DNA from: Actinomadura oligospora ATCC 43269
Lineage (GTDB): Bacteria; Actinomycetota; Actinomycetes; Streptosporangiales; Streptosporangiaceae
Assembly (NCBI RefSeq): GCF_000518265.1
Contig: NZ_JADG01000008.1
Coordinates: 124,001-188,000, forward strand
Reading direction: 5' to 3'
Length of the DNA stretch: 64,000 bases
Shown piece by piece: positions 1 through 8,752 of this stretch. Position numbers and translations under genes: made by a program. The stretch's first letter is position 1. Every line of letters begins with the position of its first letter. The notes beneath the pieces were generated by a model, which saw nothing but the letters and a program-made list of their open reading frames with translations, was not told the origin of the DNA and ran no database searches.

Positions 1-1963
1 GTGACGCCGCTCGCGCCGCCGCTGACGAGCGACTGGCCGTCCGGGGCGAAGGTCACGCACTCGACCTTCTTCGGATCGCCGCTCACGGACGCGAACTGCC
101 GCCCGGTCGGGACGTGCCAGAGGCGCATCGTGCCGTCCTCCGCGCCGCTCGCGAGGATCGTGCCGTCCGGGCTGAACGCGACCGACGTGACCTCGCTCGT
201 GTGGCCCTCCAGCTTCCGGGGGACGAGTCGTCCGCCGGGCCGAGGGAGATCGTGGAGTCGTAGCCGCTCGTGGTCGCGAGCGTCGCGCCGTCCGGGCTGA
301 TCGCCACGGCGGGGCTCCCGATCTCCCTCGCCAGGCTCGGGACGCCCAGGGACGCGCCCCTGACCGCTGTGTCGGTGACCCTCGTCCGCGTGATCTTCCC
401 TCCGGCCACGCGCAGGACGTCCCGTCCGTCCTGGCTGAACAGCAGGCGGAAGGGATTGCCGCCCGCGGCGGGCGCGGACTTGACGATCTTCTTCGCCGCG
501 ACGTCCCAGACCTGGAGCGCGCCGTCGTCACCGGCGTAGGCGAGCAGCCGTCCGTCCGGGCCGAGGGCGACGGTCCGGGGGCGCGTCCCGGACGGCAGGC
601 TGCTGATCACCTTGCCGGTCAGCGCGTCCCGCACATTGAACGGGCCGTTCCGGGTGCCGCCCGCCGCGATCCGCCCGTCCGCGCTGAGCGTCTGCGGACG
701 CTCCCAGTCGTCGAACCCGAAGGCGGTGGACGTGCCCTTGCCCGTCGCGAGGTCCCAGTGCCAGATCTGGTCGAACGCCACGCCCGTGAGCTGCTTGCCG
801 TTCGCGCTGTAGGCGAGCTGCAGCATGTCGATCGCCGTGTTCGGCAGCGTGACCGGGACGGGCACCCCGATCGGCGTCGCCGGGACGCCGCCCCCGCCCG
901 CCGCGCCCTTCTCCGGCCAGAGCAGCACGGCCGCCGGAACGCCCACGACCGCGACGGCGGCAGCCGCCGCACCCCCGATCAGCAGCCCTCGCCGAGAGGG
1001 ACGGGGAGTTTCCACAGGCTGCGTCGGCACCGCGCCGGGCTGCGGCACCGCGCCGGGCTGCGGCACCGCGCCGGGCTGCGGCACCGCGCCGGGCTGCGGC
1101 ACCGCGCCGGGCTGCGGCACCGCGCCGGGCTGCGGCGTCGGAACGGCCGGAGGGCCGTGCGGCTCGGGGGCGGTCAGGCGTTCGAGGAGGTGCGGGACGG
1201 CCGGACGTGCCGCCGGGTCCTTCGCGACGCACGCGGCGACGATCTCCCGCAGGTCACCGGCCAGGCCGTCCAGGGTGGGCGGGCCGCTGGTGATGCGGTG
1301 GACGATCGCCGGAATGGTCGGCGCGTCGAACGGCCCGTGCCCGGTCGCGGCGTAGGTGAGCAGGCAGCCGAGCGAGAACACGTCGCCGGGCGGACCGGTC
1401 TCCTCGGCGCACACCTGCTCGGGCGACATGAACGAGAACGTCCCGACGACGACGCCCGCCGAGGTCAGGGACGTCGCGTCGGCGGCGCGCGCGATGCCGA
1501 AGTCGATGATCCGCGGCCCGTCCGGCGACATGATCACGTTGCCGGGCTTCAGGTCGCGGTGGACCAGCCCGCTGGCGTGGATCGCCGCCAGCCCCTCGGC
1601 CAGGCCCGCGCCGAGGCGGCGCACCTCGTGCGGTGGCATCGGCCCCTGCCGGACGATCACCTGCCGCAGTGACGGCCCCGGGACGAACGCGGTGACCATC
1701 CACGGCGACTCCGCGTCGGGATCGGCGTCCACGACCTGCGCGGTGTGGAACCCGCCGACCTTCCGCGCCGCCTCGATCTCGCGCGCGAACCGCGACCGGA
1801 ACTGCGCGTCCGTCGCGAACTCGGCCCGGATCAGCTTCACCGCGACGCGCCGTCCGCCCGGCGAGACGCCGAGGAACACCTCGCCCATGCCGCCCGCGCC
1901 GAGCCGTCCCTCCAGCCGGTACTGGCCGACCTCGCGCGGATCGTCGGGGCGCAGCGGCTGCAT
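1..1963 (-). CDS. WD40-repeat serine/threonine kinase, 3' end outside window, apparent frameshift
   Basis: Membrane-anchored Hanks-type Ser/Thr kinase with an extracytoplasmic WD40 propeller. Visible in order: glycine loop GAGGMG (residues 22-27), catalytic Lys43, an HRDLKPGN catalytic loop, DFG, a proline-rich juxtamembrane linker with a PQPGAV repeat, one TM segment (GGAAAAAVAVVGVPAAVLL), then WD40 blades. The ATG at 1963 overlaps the stop of the upstream paralogue as TGATG, so translation is probably coupled. The WD40 reading frame breaks in a run of five G (218-222): the original frame enters non-WD40 sequence, and the frame one base away resumes with blade motifs such as GHTSEVTSVAFSPDG to the window edge. 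One missing base explains this; it could be an assembly error or a real lesion. The signal sensed is unknown. Kinase identity is certain; integrity is not. Confidence 0.9.
1027..1134 (-). repeat. Six perfect 18-bp tandem repeats encoding a (VPQPGA)n linker
   Basis: Six identical copies of GCACCGCGCCGGGCTGCG lie head to tail with no mismatch inside the kinase gene. They encode a PQPGAV hexapeptide repeat between kinase domain and membrane segment. Perfect identity at DNA level, beyond what the protein needs, suggests recent expansion and a copy number that may vary between strains. The paralogous kinase next door lacks the array. Confidence 0.95.
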
Positions 1964-4014
1964 CAGCGGGCCTTCCACAGGTAGACGTTGGTGTCGGAGG
2001 TCGATCCCGAGCCGGAGCCCGCCGCGATGAGCGAGCCGTCCGGGCTGACCTTCACCGACTCGATCGCGGACGCCGGGCCGGTCAGCGTCCCGGCCGGGGC
2101 GCGGGTCGCGAGGTCGAACAGCCGGACGGTCCGGTCGGTGTTCCCGACGACGAGCCTGCGGCCGTCCGGGGTGAACGCGAGGCCGTGGATCACGCCGCCG
2201 CCGACGGTGATCGTCGCGGTCGTCCGTCCGGCCGGGTAGTCCCAGATGCGGACGATCCCCTCGTTTCCGGCGCTCACGAGCGTCCGTCCGTCGGGGTGGA
2301 ACGCGAGCGCGCGGACGCTGTCCTTGTGCCCGGCGAGCGTGCCGGTGCGCCGCCCGGTCGCCGGGTCGTACAGCAGGACGCTGCTGCCGGGCGCCTTCTT
2401 GTAGAAGCCGTCGGTGACGGCCGCGACGGTCCGTCCGTTCGGGCTGAACGCGACGTCGTCGACGCCCGCGTTCCCGCTGCCGGTGAGCGTGCGCAGCTTG
2501 CGTCCGCTCGCCGCGTCCCAGATGCGGATGTCGGGGTTGCAGCCCGCGAGGAAACGCCCGTCCGGGCTGTACGCGAGCCCGCTCACGCCGAACTGGTCGG
2601 TGCGGAGGGTGTGCTTGGGCGAGCCGGTCCCCGCGTCCCACAGCCGGACGGTCCCGTCGAGCGCCGAGCTGGCCACGGTCCGCCCGTCCGGGCTGAAGGC
2701 GACGCCGAGCACGCTGGAGGTGTGCCCGCGCAGCGTCTGGACGGAGCGCCTGCCCGCGACGTCCCAGATCATGACGGTCGAGTCGTCGCTGCCGCTGACC
2801 AGGTACCGTCCGTCCGGGCTGAACGCGATGCTCCGGACGCCCTGCGTGTGCCCGCTGAGCGTGCCGGACGGCGCGGTGAAGGACGCGAGGCGCGGCGTCC
2901 GGTTGTCCGTCTTCGCCTTCTTCGTGTCGCCCTCGCCGTCGCCGCCGCCGAGCAGCAGCGCCGCCGGGATGCCGAGCGCCGCAGCCGCGACGACCGCGCC
3001 GCCCCCGATCAGCAGCCCCCGCCTCCGCACGTCCACCGGCCTCGGCAAGGAGGGAACGGGCGGCGACGGTGCGAAGGGCGGCGGCGGGACGTACGCGCGC
3101 GTCGCGACCATCGTCGCCGCCGGTTGCGTCGCGCCTTCCTCAGCGACGGGCACGGCCGCGTCCGCGGGCGTGGTGAGGAGGGCGGCCAGGCTCGGCTTCG
3201 GGAGCGCGCCCGCGTCCGGATCGGTGAGATGCGCGAGCACCTGCCCGACGGTCGGACGCGCCGCCGGGTCCTTCGCGAGGCAGACCGGGATCAGCGCGCG
3301 CAGCGGCTCCGGGACGCCGTCCACCTCGGGCGCGTCGTTGAGGACGCGGTGCACGATCGCCGGGATGCTCTCGGCGTCGAACGGCCCCTTCCCGGTCGCC
3401 GCGAACGCGAGCAGGCAGCCCAGCGAGAACACGTCGGCGGGCGGCCCGGCGGGCCCGGCGAGCACCTGCTCGGGCGCCATGAACGCGTACGTGCCGACGA
3501 CCACGCCGTGCGAGGTCAGGGACGTCGCGTCGGCGGCCCGCGCGACGCCGAAGTCGATGATCCGCGGGCCGTCCGCCGCCATGATCACGTTCTCCGGCTT
3601 GAGGTCGCGGTGGACCAGGCCGTGGGCGTGGATCGCGGCCAGGCCCTCGGCGAGCCCGGCGGCGAGCGCCCGCAGGTCGTCCCGGTCCAGCGGGCCCCGC
3701 TCGGCCACCACCCGGCGCAGCGACGGGCCGGGGATGTACGCGGTGGCCAGCCACGGTTCCGGCGCGTCCGGATCGGCGTCCACGACCTGCGCGGTGTGGA
3801 ACCCGCCGACCATCCGCGCCGACTCGATCTCGCGCGCGAAGCGGCGGCGGTAGCGCGGATCCTCGGCGTGCGCGGCCTCGATGACCTTCACCGCGACGCG
3901 CCGTCCGCCGGGCGAGACGCCGAGGAACACGCGGCCCATCCCGCCCGAGCCGAGGCGCGATTCCAGCCGGTAGGGTCCGATCTGCCGGGGGTCACCGGGC
4001 CGCAGGGCTTCCAC
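1963..4014 (-). CDS. WD40-repeat serine/threonine protein kinase
   Basis: A 683-residue Hanks-type kinase, intact. Glycine loop GSGGMG (22-27), Lys43, HRDLKPEN with Asp137, DFG with Asp154, a Pro-rich linker, one TM segment near 330-355, then seven WD40 blades (GHTQGVRSIAFSPDG, GHTSSVLGVAFSPDG and so on), enough to close one seven-bladed propeller outside the membrane. The start is GTG at 4014. It is the upstream member of a tandem pair with the kinase ending beyond position 1; the kinase domains are closely similar, pointing to local duplication. Such kinases phosphorylate Ser/Thr on cytoplasmic targets in response to an external cue; neither is identifiable here. Confidence 0.95.
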   Translation of the reverse strand: MEALRPGDPRQIGPYRLESRLGSGGMGRVFLGVSPGGRRVAVKVIEAAHAEDPRYRRRFAREIESARMVGGFHTAQVVDADPDAPEPWLATAYIPGPSLRRVVAERGPLDRDDLRALAAGLAEGLAAIHAHGLVHRDLKPENVIMAADGPRIIDFGVARAADATSLTSHGVVVGTYAFMAPEQVLAGPAGPPADVFSLGCLLAFAATGKGPFDAESIPAIVHRVLNDAPEVDGVPEPLRALIPVCLAKDPAARPTVGQVLAHLTDPDAGALPKPSLAALLTTPADAAVPVAEEGATQPAATMVATRAYVPPPPFAPSPPVPSLPRPVDVRRRGLLIGGGAVVAAAALGIPAALLLGGGDGEGDTKKAKTDNRTPRLASFTAPSGTLSGHTQGVRSIAFSPDGRYLVSGSDDSTVMIWDVAGRRSVQTLRGHTSSVLGVAFSPDGRTVASSALDGTVRLWDAGTGSPKHTLRTDQFGVSGLAYSPDGRFLAGCNPDIRIWDAASGRKLRTLTGSGNAGVDDVAFSPNGRTVAAVTDGFYKKAPGSSVLLYDPATGRRTGTLAGHKDSVRALAFHPDGRTLVSAGNEGIVRIWDYPAGRTTATITVGGGVIHGLAFTPDGRRLVVGNTDRTVRLFDLATRAPAGTLTGPASAIESVKVSPDGSLIAAGSGSGSTSDTNVYLWKAR

Positions 4015-4106
4015 GGGGATGTTCTAGCAGACGAAGTTGTCCTTTAGGTGCGATATGTGACGGACCCCATCCGGTCCGTAGGCCGCCCCTACGCGGCACG
4101 AGATCG

Positions 4107-4151
4107 CCGGGTTCCGGACGTCGGTCGTCTTCGAGCACATCCGGAACCCGG
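4107..4151 (-). terminator. Candidate stem-loop terminator after the efflux gene
   Basis: Perfect 12-bp arms, CCGGGTTCCGGA (4107-4118) and TCCGGAACCCGG (4140-4151), with a 21-nt loop. It sits between the stop of the MFS gene (4166) and the start of the WD40 kinase (4014), all on the minus strand, so it would separate the two transcripts. There is no T-tract, as is usual in actinomycetes. Confidence 0.6.
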
Positions 4152-4165
4152 TCCTCGAACCCCTG

Positions 4166-5629
4166 TCATGACGAATGTTTCCCGGGCGAGCGGCGGTGGA
4201 TCAGGAAAGCGGGCAGGAGCGCGGCCACGACCAGTGTCAGCGGCAGCAGGTAGGTGAGCTGGAAGGCGTGCGCGAGGGTCGCCGCGGCGGACGCGCGGGC
4301 GGCCTCGGTCATGCCGTGGATGGCCTGGATCCCGCCGTCCGGCAAGCGGGACGACAGCAGCGCGGTGACCGAGGCCGTCCCGACCGCTGCCATGGTGGTC
4401 GTCACCAGGTTGACAGTGGTGCTCGCGGCGGGCGCCTGGTCATGCGAGACGCCCTTGGTCGCGGCCGTCATCGCGGGCATGATCGTCGCACCGCCGCCCG
4501 CGCCGATCAGCATCGTCGCCCCGGCGATGCCCCAGTACGAGCCGTCCGCGGTGAGCTGGACTGCCATCAGCACGAACCCGGACGCGGAGACGGCGATCGA
4601 CACCGGCACGATCCGTCCGGGGCCGACCCGGTCCGCCAGCCGCCCGGCGACCTGCATCGCCACCCCCGACGCGAACGCGCCCGGCATCGCCAGCAGCCCC
4701 GCGACCTGCGCGGACTCGCCGCGCACCAGCTGGAAGTACAGCGGCGCGAGGATCAGCGTGCCGAAGTACCCGCAGCAGAACACCGCCATCGTGACGGTCG
4801 CGGCGGAGAACGTCCGGGACCGGAAGAGCCGCAGGTCGATGAGCGGATGCGCGGCGAACCGCGCCCGCACCGCGAACGCCGCCGCCAGCGCCAGCCCGAC
4901 CGCGATCCACACCAGCGGCACCGCGCCGGACGCGCCGTCCCCGAACCGGGTCACGCCGTAGATCAGCGCGGCGAGACCGGGGGAGAGCAGCAGCAGCCCC
5001 GGGACGTCCAGCGCACGCCGCACGCCGGGCGCGTCCGCCGGGAACAGCCGTCCCGCCAGCAGCAGGATCGCCAGCCCGACCGGCAGGTTGATGAAGAACA
5101 TCCAGCGCCACGACACCTGGTCGATCAGCCAGCCGCCGAGCGCGGGCCCGGCGAGCGGCCCGACGAGGATCGCCAGGCCGTTGGTGCCCATCAGCTTGCC
5201 GAGTTCCTCGGGCTTCGCCGCGCGGATCAGGATGGTCATCCCGGCGGGCATCACCAGCCCGCCCGCCAGGCCCTGCACCACCCGGAACGCGATCATCGAC
5301 GGGACGTCCCAGGCCAGCCCGGCCAGCACGGACCCGAGCGCGAAGCCCGCGACCGCCGTCAGGTACAGCCGTTTCGCCCCGAACCGTCCGACCGCCCACG
5401 CCGCCGTCGGCACCATCGCGCCGAGCGCGAGCGAGTACCCGGTGGCGATCCACTGGATCGTCGCGAGCGACGCGTCGAACGTCTGCGACAGCCGGTTGAT
5501 CGCGACGTTCACGACCGTGGTGTCCAGCGAGACCATCACCCCGCCGAGCACCAGGACCAGCGCGATCGTCATCGGCTTCGGCGCGCGCGACGCCGTGGCG
5601 GCGCCGCTCCGCGCGATCGTGGCCGCCAT
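4166..5629 (-). CDS. MFS drug efflux transporter, DHA2 (EmrB/QacA-like) family
   Basis: A 487-residue proton-driven exporter of the 14-TM DHA2 family in the cytoplasmic membrane. The family signature in TM1, LDTTVVNVAINRL, is clear, as is the motif-A region after TM2 (AVGRFGAKRLYL) and the motif-C type segment (LAILVGPLAGPALGGWLI) in TM5. I chose ATG 5629; GTG 5635 overlaps the FMN reductase stop as GTGA and is an equally plausible coupled start. It forms an operon with the FMN reductase gene and so should share its SoxR-box promoter. The pairing suggests export of a redox-active drug or pigment, which is inference from context. Confidence 0.93.
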   Translation of the reverse strand: MAATIARSGAATASRAPKPMTIALVLVLGGVMVSLDTTVVNVAINRLSQTFDASLATIQWIATGYSLALGAMVPTAAWAVGRFGAKRLYLTAVAGFALGSVLAGLAWDVPSMIAFRVVQGLAGGLVMPAGMTILIRAAKPEELGKLMGTNGLAILVGPLAGPALGGWLIDQVSWRWMFFINLPVGLAILLLAGRLFPADAPGVRRALDVPGLLLLSPGLAALIYGVTRFGDGASGAVPLVWIAVGLALAAAFAVRARFAAHPLIDLRLFRSRTFSAATVTMAVFCCGYFGTLILAPLYFQLVRGESAQVAGLLAMPGAFASGVAMQVAGRLADRVGPGRIVPVSIAVSASGFVLMAVQLTADGSYWGIAGATMLIGAGGGATIMPAMTAATKGVSHDQAPAASTTVNLVTTTMAAVGTASVTALLSSRLPDGGIQAIHGMTEAARASAAATLAHAFQLTYLLPLTLVVAALLPAFLIHRRSPGKHSS

Positions 5630-5631
5630 CG

Positions 5632-6234
5632 TCACGCCACCTCGTACGGACGGACGGCGCGGGCGTCGCGCAGCGCGCTCCCCCACCAGCCGAGCTGGTC
5701 CAGCATCTGGTCCGCGGCGGCCCGCGCGTGCGGGCAGGCGGCGTCGAAGGTCGTCCACGGGTTGTGCATGCTGACCACGTTCCGGACGGTCGTCGCGTGC
5801 AGCTCGGCGAACACCTGGCGCAGGTGCTCCACCGCGCGCAGCCCGCCCGACATCCCCCCGTACGACACGAACGCGACGGGCTTGGCCAGCCACTGCGTCC
5901 GGTGCGCGTCGATGAACTCCTTCAGCCCGCCCGGGTAGCTGTGGTTGTACTCGGGCGTCACGACCACGAACGCGTCCGCGCGCTCCAGCGTCGCGCCCGC
6001 CTCGGCGAACGCCCGCGCCGCCTCGCCCGCCGGGAGCCGCCCGTCCTCGGACGCCGTCGTCTCGGCGAGGTCGATGACCTCGGTCTCCATGTCGTCCCGG
6101 GCCCGCGCGACCTCGGTGAACCACTCGGCGATCGTCGGCCCGTACCGTCCGCGCCGGGTGCTGCCGATGATCGCCGCGACCCGCAACGGCGGAGCCGGTG
6201 ACGGTGACGGGGCCGTGTCAGGGGTCTCGCTCAT
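5632..6234 (-). CDS. NAD(P)H-dependent FMN reductase (flavodoxin fold)
   Basis: A 200-residue flavodoxin-fold reductase of the NADPH-dependent FMN reductase family. The phosphate-binding loop near the N-terminus, IIGSTRRGRYGP, and the later PEYNHSYPGGLKEFID segment with SYGGMSGG are diagnostic. It would reduce FMN or a quinone-like substrate with NAD(P)H in the cytoplasm. ATG 6234 has GGAG about eight bases upstream; a longer frame to 6285 would run into the promoter and is less likely. First gene of an operon with the DHA2 pump. Streptomyces coelicolor SoxR controls an FMN reductase gene of this kind (SCO2478), and a SoxR box lies directly upstream here. Confidence 0.93.
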   Translation of the reverse strand: MSETPDTAPSPSPAPPLRVAAIIGSTRRGRYGPTIAEWFTEVARARDDMETEVIDLAETTASEDGRLPAGEAARAFAEAGATLERADAFVVVTPEYNHSYPGGLKEFIDAHRTQWLAKPVAFVSYGGMSGGLRAVEHLRQVFAELHATTVRNVVSMHNPWTTFDAACPHARAAADQMLDQLGWWGSALRDARAVRPYEVA

Positions 6235-6290
6235 GGTGGTGCTCCAGGGGTAGCGCGCCCCGCCGGTCGGGACGACGCGCTCCACTCTGG

Positions 6291-6314
6291 GACCTCAACA
6301 TTGGTTGAGGTCAA
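6291..6314 (-). promoter_or_regulatory. SoxR box overlapping the promoter of the FMN reductase operon
   Basis: Perfect dyad GACCTCAAC (6291-6299), spacer ATTG, GTTGAGGTC (6304-6312). The core CCTCAAC-N4-GTTGAGG has the exact geometry of the SoxR operator (CCTCAAG-N4-CTTGAGG in E. coli). Read on the minus strand, TTGACC (6314-6309) overlaps it as a -35 element, with CAGAGT as a possible -10 after a 19-bp spacer, the stretched spacing typical of MerR/SoxR promoters. It lies 57 bp upstream of the FMN reductase ATG. No soxR gene is in the window. Confidence 0.8.
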
Positions 6315-6369
6315 CCGCCGTCCAGGTGATGGCCGTCTCACCCGGTCACCACGGCCCCCGGCGACCGTG

Positions 6370-7533
6370 TCACCGTGTTGCCGACGACCGCGTCACCGTG
6401 TCGCCCGGCGGCGTCCAGTCGAAGACCGAGTCGCCCTGCCGCAGCAGCGCCGTCGGGCCGAGCAGGCCCATCGCGCGGATCGCCGCGTCCCGCGCCGCGA
6501 CGACGAGTGGACCGCTCATCCTCGTCAGCCGCGCGATCCCCGCCGACCGTTTCACGATCGCGGACGTCCTCGTCAGCCGCGCCCGCGTGTACGCGGGAAG
6601 CCCGCCGCCGCCGGTCATCTCGTGCGCGAGGACGATGGCGTCCTCGACGGCCTGGCACGCGCCCTGCCCGAGGTTCGGCGTCATCGGATGCGCCGCGTCG
6701 CCGAGCAGCGCGACCCTGCCCCGGTGCATCGCGGGCAGCGGCCGCGTCAGGTGGAAGACGTCGTTGCGCAGGATCGGCCCGGCCCTCCCGACCAGCTCAG
6801 GGATCGGCGCGTGCCAGGTCCCGAAGAGCCGTGTGAGCTCGGCCTTCTCCCCGTCCGGCGCGGACGCGCCCGCGGGCGCGACGGCCGTCATGTAGCAGTA
6901 CACGCGGTTCCCGGCGAGTGGCATGACCCCGAAGACCAGCCCGCGGCCCCAGGTCTCGGACGGCGTCGGAGGCTCGTCGGCGTCCACGACGAACCGCCAC
7001 GCCGTCAGGCCCGCGTACCGGGGCCCGGGATGGTCCGGGAACGCGGTCGCGCGGGTCGCCGAGTGGATGCCGTCCGCCGCCACGACCAGGTCGGCCCGCC
7101 GCTCCCGGCCGTCGCCCGTCCGGACGATCCCGACCTCCGGATCGACGCCGGTCACGGACGTGCCGAGCAGGGTCTCGGCCCGGTCCAGCCGCGCGGCGAG
7201 CAGGTCCACGAGCGCGGACCGCATCAGCAGGACGGTCGGGTCGCCGTACCGGGCGGCGGCGGCCTCCGCGCTCGTCCGGCTGAGCCAGGCCCCGCCCGCC
7301 CTCCGTATCCCGGCGTCCCCCTGGAACGCCGCCAGTTCCCGCACCGGATCGCCGAGCCCGAGCGTGTCCAGGGCGCGCAGCGCGTTCGGCCCGAGCGCCA
7401 TGCCCGCGCCGACCGGGTCCAGCGAGGGCGCGCGCTCGACCAGCGTGACCTCCCACCCCTTGTCCATGAGCGCCACCGCCGAGGTCAGCCCGCCGATGCC
7501 GCCGCCCACCACGATCGCCGTACGCGTGGCCAT
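6370..7533 (-). CDS. FAD-dependent monooxygenase (salicylate/zeaxanthin-hydroxylase-like)
   Basis: A 387-residue class A flavoprotein monooxygenase. N-terminal Rossmann motif AIVVGGGIGGLTSAVAL binds FAD; the middle ADLVVAADGIHSATR is the DG motif; the C-terminal RGRVALLGDAAHPMTPNLGQGACQAVEDA is the GD motif contacting the FAD ribityl chain. It would insert one O2 atom into an aromatic or similar substrate using NAD(P)H. ATG 7533 places the GxGxxG at the usual distance from the N-terminus. Divergent from the TetR gene at 7618 over twin operators, so it is the likely repressed target. Its substrate is unknown. Confidence 0.93.
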   Translation of the reverse strand: MATRTAIVVGGGIGGLTSAVALMDKGWEVTLVERAPSLDPVGAGMALGPNALRALDTLGLGDPVRELAAFQGDAGIRRAGGAWLSRTSAEAAAARYGDPTVLLMRSALVDLLAARLDRAETLLGTSVTGVDPEVGIVRTGDGRERRADLVVAADGIHSATRATAFPDHPGPRYAGLTAWRFVVDADEPPTPSETWGRGLVFGVMPLAGNRVYCYMTAVAPAGASAPDGEKAELTRLFGTWHAPIPELVGRAGPILRNDVFHLTRPLPAMHRGRVALLGDAAHPMTPNLGQGACQAVEDAIVLAHEMTGGGGLPAYTRARLTRTSAIVKRSAGIARLTRMSGPLVVAARDAAIRAMGLLGPTALLRQGDSVFDWTPPGDTVTRSSATR

Positions 7534-7548
7534 GCCCGCCTCCCGAAC

Positions 7549-7608
7549 ACTACGCCTGTAGTTCGTCTCCTGTGGGCACTGTAGCCCGGGGGTCACTACA
7601 CCGGTAGT
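7549..7608. promoter_or_regulatory. Twin TetR-type operators between monooxygenase and tetR genes
   Basis: Two copies of the dyad ACTAC-N4-GTAGT, at 7549-7562 (spacer GCCT) and 7595-7608 (spacer ACCG), both with perfect arms and centres 46 bp apart. They fill the 84-bp divergent intergenic region; the second ends ten bases before the TetR GTG. The arrangement fits a repressor controlling itself and the divergent monooxygenase. Confidence 0.8.
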
Positions 7609-7617
7609 TTGGGGGGG

Positions 7618-8181
7618 GTGACATCACGAGCCGAGCTGGTCGCCGACGCCGCCATCGCCCTGCTGGTCGACCGGGGCATGCGCGGCCTCACCCACCGCGC
7701 CGTGGACGAGGCGGCCGGGCTCGCCCCGGGCTCGACCTCCAACATCGCCCGGACCCGGCTCGCGCTCCTCGAACTCACCCTCACCCGGCTCACCGAACTG
7801 GACGACGCGGCCCTGCTCGCCGACCTGGCCGTCCCCCCGAGCCTCACCCGCGACGAGCTGACCGAGATCGTCGCGCACGCCCTGAACGTCCAGCTCACCA
7901 GCGCCCGCCGCCGCGCGCTCGCCCGCTACGAACTCGCCCTCGAGGCCAATCGCCGCCCCGAACTCCGCGAGATCTACGGCCGTGCCGGACGACGCTTCCG
8001 CGAACCGCTCATCGCCCTCGTCGCCGCCGCGGGCTCCCCCGATCCCGCCCGCCACGCCCGGCGCCTGGTCGCCTTCCACGAGGGCGTCCTCTTCGACGCG
8101 CTGGCGGGCGCGGGCGACGTGCCGTCCCTCACCGACCTCCGCCTCGCCACGGCCGACTTCCTGAGGGGCATCCTCCCCTGA
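7618..8181 (+). CDS. TetR/AcrR-family transcriptional regulator
   Basis: A 187-residue TetR protein. The N-terminal HTH is visible as AELVADAAIALLVDRGMRGLTHRAVDEAAGLAPGSTSN (helices to about residue 45), followed by an all-helical ligand domain. GTG 7618 was chosen because an uninterrupted G-run immediately upstream acts as a ribosome binding site; TTG 7609 is the only other in-frame option. Divergently transcribed from the FAD monooxygenase, with two matching dyads between them, so it is probably a local autorepressor released by the enzyme's substrate or a related compound. Confidence 0.92.
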   Translation: MTSRAELVADAAIALLVDRGMRGLTHRAVDEAAGLAPGSTSNIARTRLALLELTLTRLTELDDAALLADLAVPPSLTRDELTEIVAHALNVQLTSARRRALARYELALEANRRPELREIYGRAGRRFREPLIALVAAAGSPDPARHARRLVAFHEGVLFDALAGAGDVPSLTDLRLATADFLRGILP

Positions 8182-8227
8182 CCGTCCTCCGTCGGGGCCG
8201 CGCAGACCCCGCGACTAGGCTGGACGA

Positions 8228-8719
8228 GTGGATCGAACCGGTGCGGGGCAGGACGAGCGGACCATGCTCGCCGCCGTCCTCGAAGGCCAGCGCGACGCGC
8301 TCGCGATGATGTGCGCGGGCCTGAGCGACACGCAGATGGCGACGGCCTCCGTGGACCCGTCGACGCTCACGCTCGCCGGTCTCGTCGGTCACATGGCCGA
8401 GGTCGAACGCGCCTGGTTCCGCCGCGTCTTCGCAGGTGAGGACGTGCCTCTGCGTTGGTCCCGGTTCCCGGGCGACGACTTCGGCTTCGACGGCCCGGCC
8501 GAGGCCGCCTACGACGCCTGGTACGAGGAGTGCGCGCGCTCCCGCGAGCTCGTGGCCACCGCGCCCGGCCTGGACGCGACGGGCCGCCACCCCCGGCGCG
8601 GCGAGGTCTCGCTGCGCTGGATCCTCTGCCACATGATCGAGGAGTACGCCCGCCACAACGGCCACGCCGAGGCCCTGCGCGCGGGAATCGACGACGTCCC
8701 CGTCCCCGCGACCCACTGA
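8228..8719 (+). CDS. DinB-like / DUF664 family protein
   Basis: A 163-residue four-helix-bundle protein of the DinB/DUF664 group, related to mycothiol-dependent metalloenzymes. The metal-binding histidines are in GLVGHMAEVERAWFRR (about residue 55) and LCHMIEEYARHNGHA near the C-terminus. Starts at GTG 8228. It faces a paralogue at 8753-9256 across a shared hairpin; the two share the HMAEVER and HMIEEYARHNGHA blocks. The reaction is not known; thiol-dependent detoxification is the family-level guess. Confidence 0.85.
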   Translation: MDRTGAGQDERTMLAAVLEGQRDALAMMCAGLSDTQMATASVDPSTLTLAGLVGHMAEVERAWFRRVFAGEDVPLRWSRFPGDDFGFDGPAEAAYDAWYEECARSRELVATAPGLDATGRHPRRGEVSLRWILCHMIEEYARHNGHAEALRAGIDDVPVPATH

Positions 8720-8735
8720 CCCTGCAAGCACCAAA

Positions 8736-8751
8736 GCCCGGGCGGCCGGGC
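8736..8751. terminator. Candidate bidirectional terminator between convergent DinB genes
   Basis: GCCCGG (8736-8741) and CCGGGC (8746-8751) with a GCGG loop, in the 33-bp gap between two convergent genes. Short but GC-only; no T-tract. Confidence 0.5.
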
Positions 8752-8752
8752 G

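Noticed and set aside
1027..1134. Regular 18-bp repeats considered as a CRISPR array
   Set aside because: No spacers: the units are contiguous and in frame as a PQPGAV linker.
2185..4047. A 620-codon plus-strand open frame opposite the WD40 kinase
   Set aside because: High GC leaves stop-free shadow frames. The translation is Arg/Gly/Ala-rich without domains, while the opposite strand has a complete kinase and propeller.
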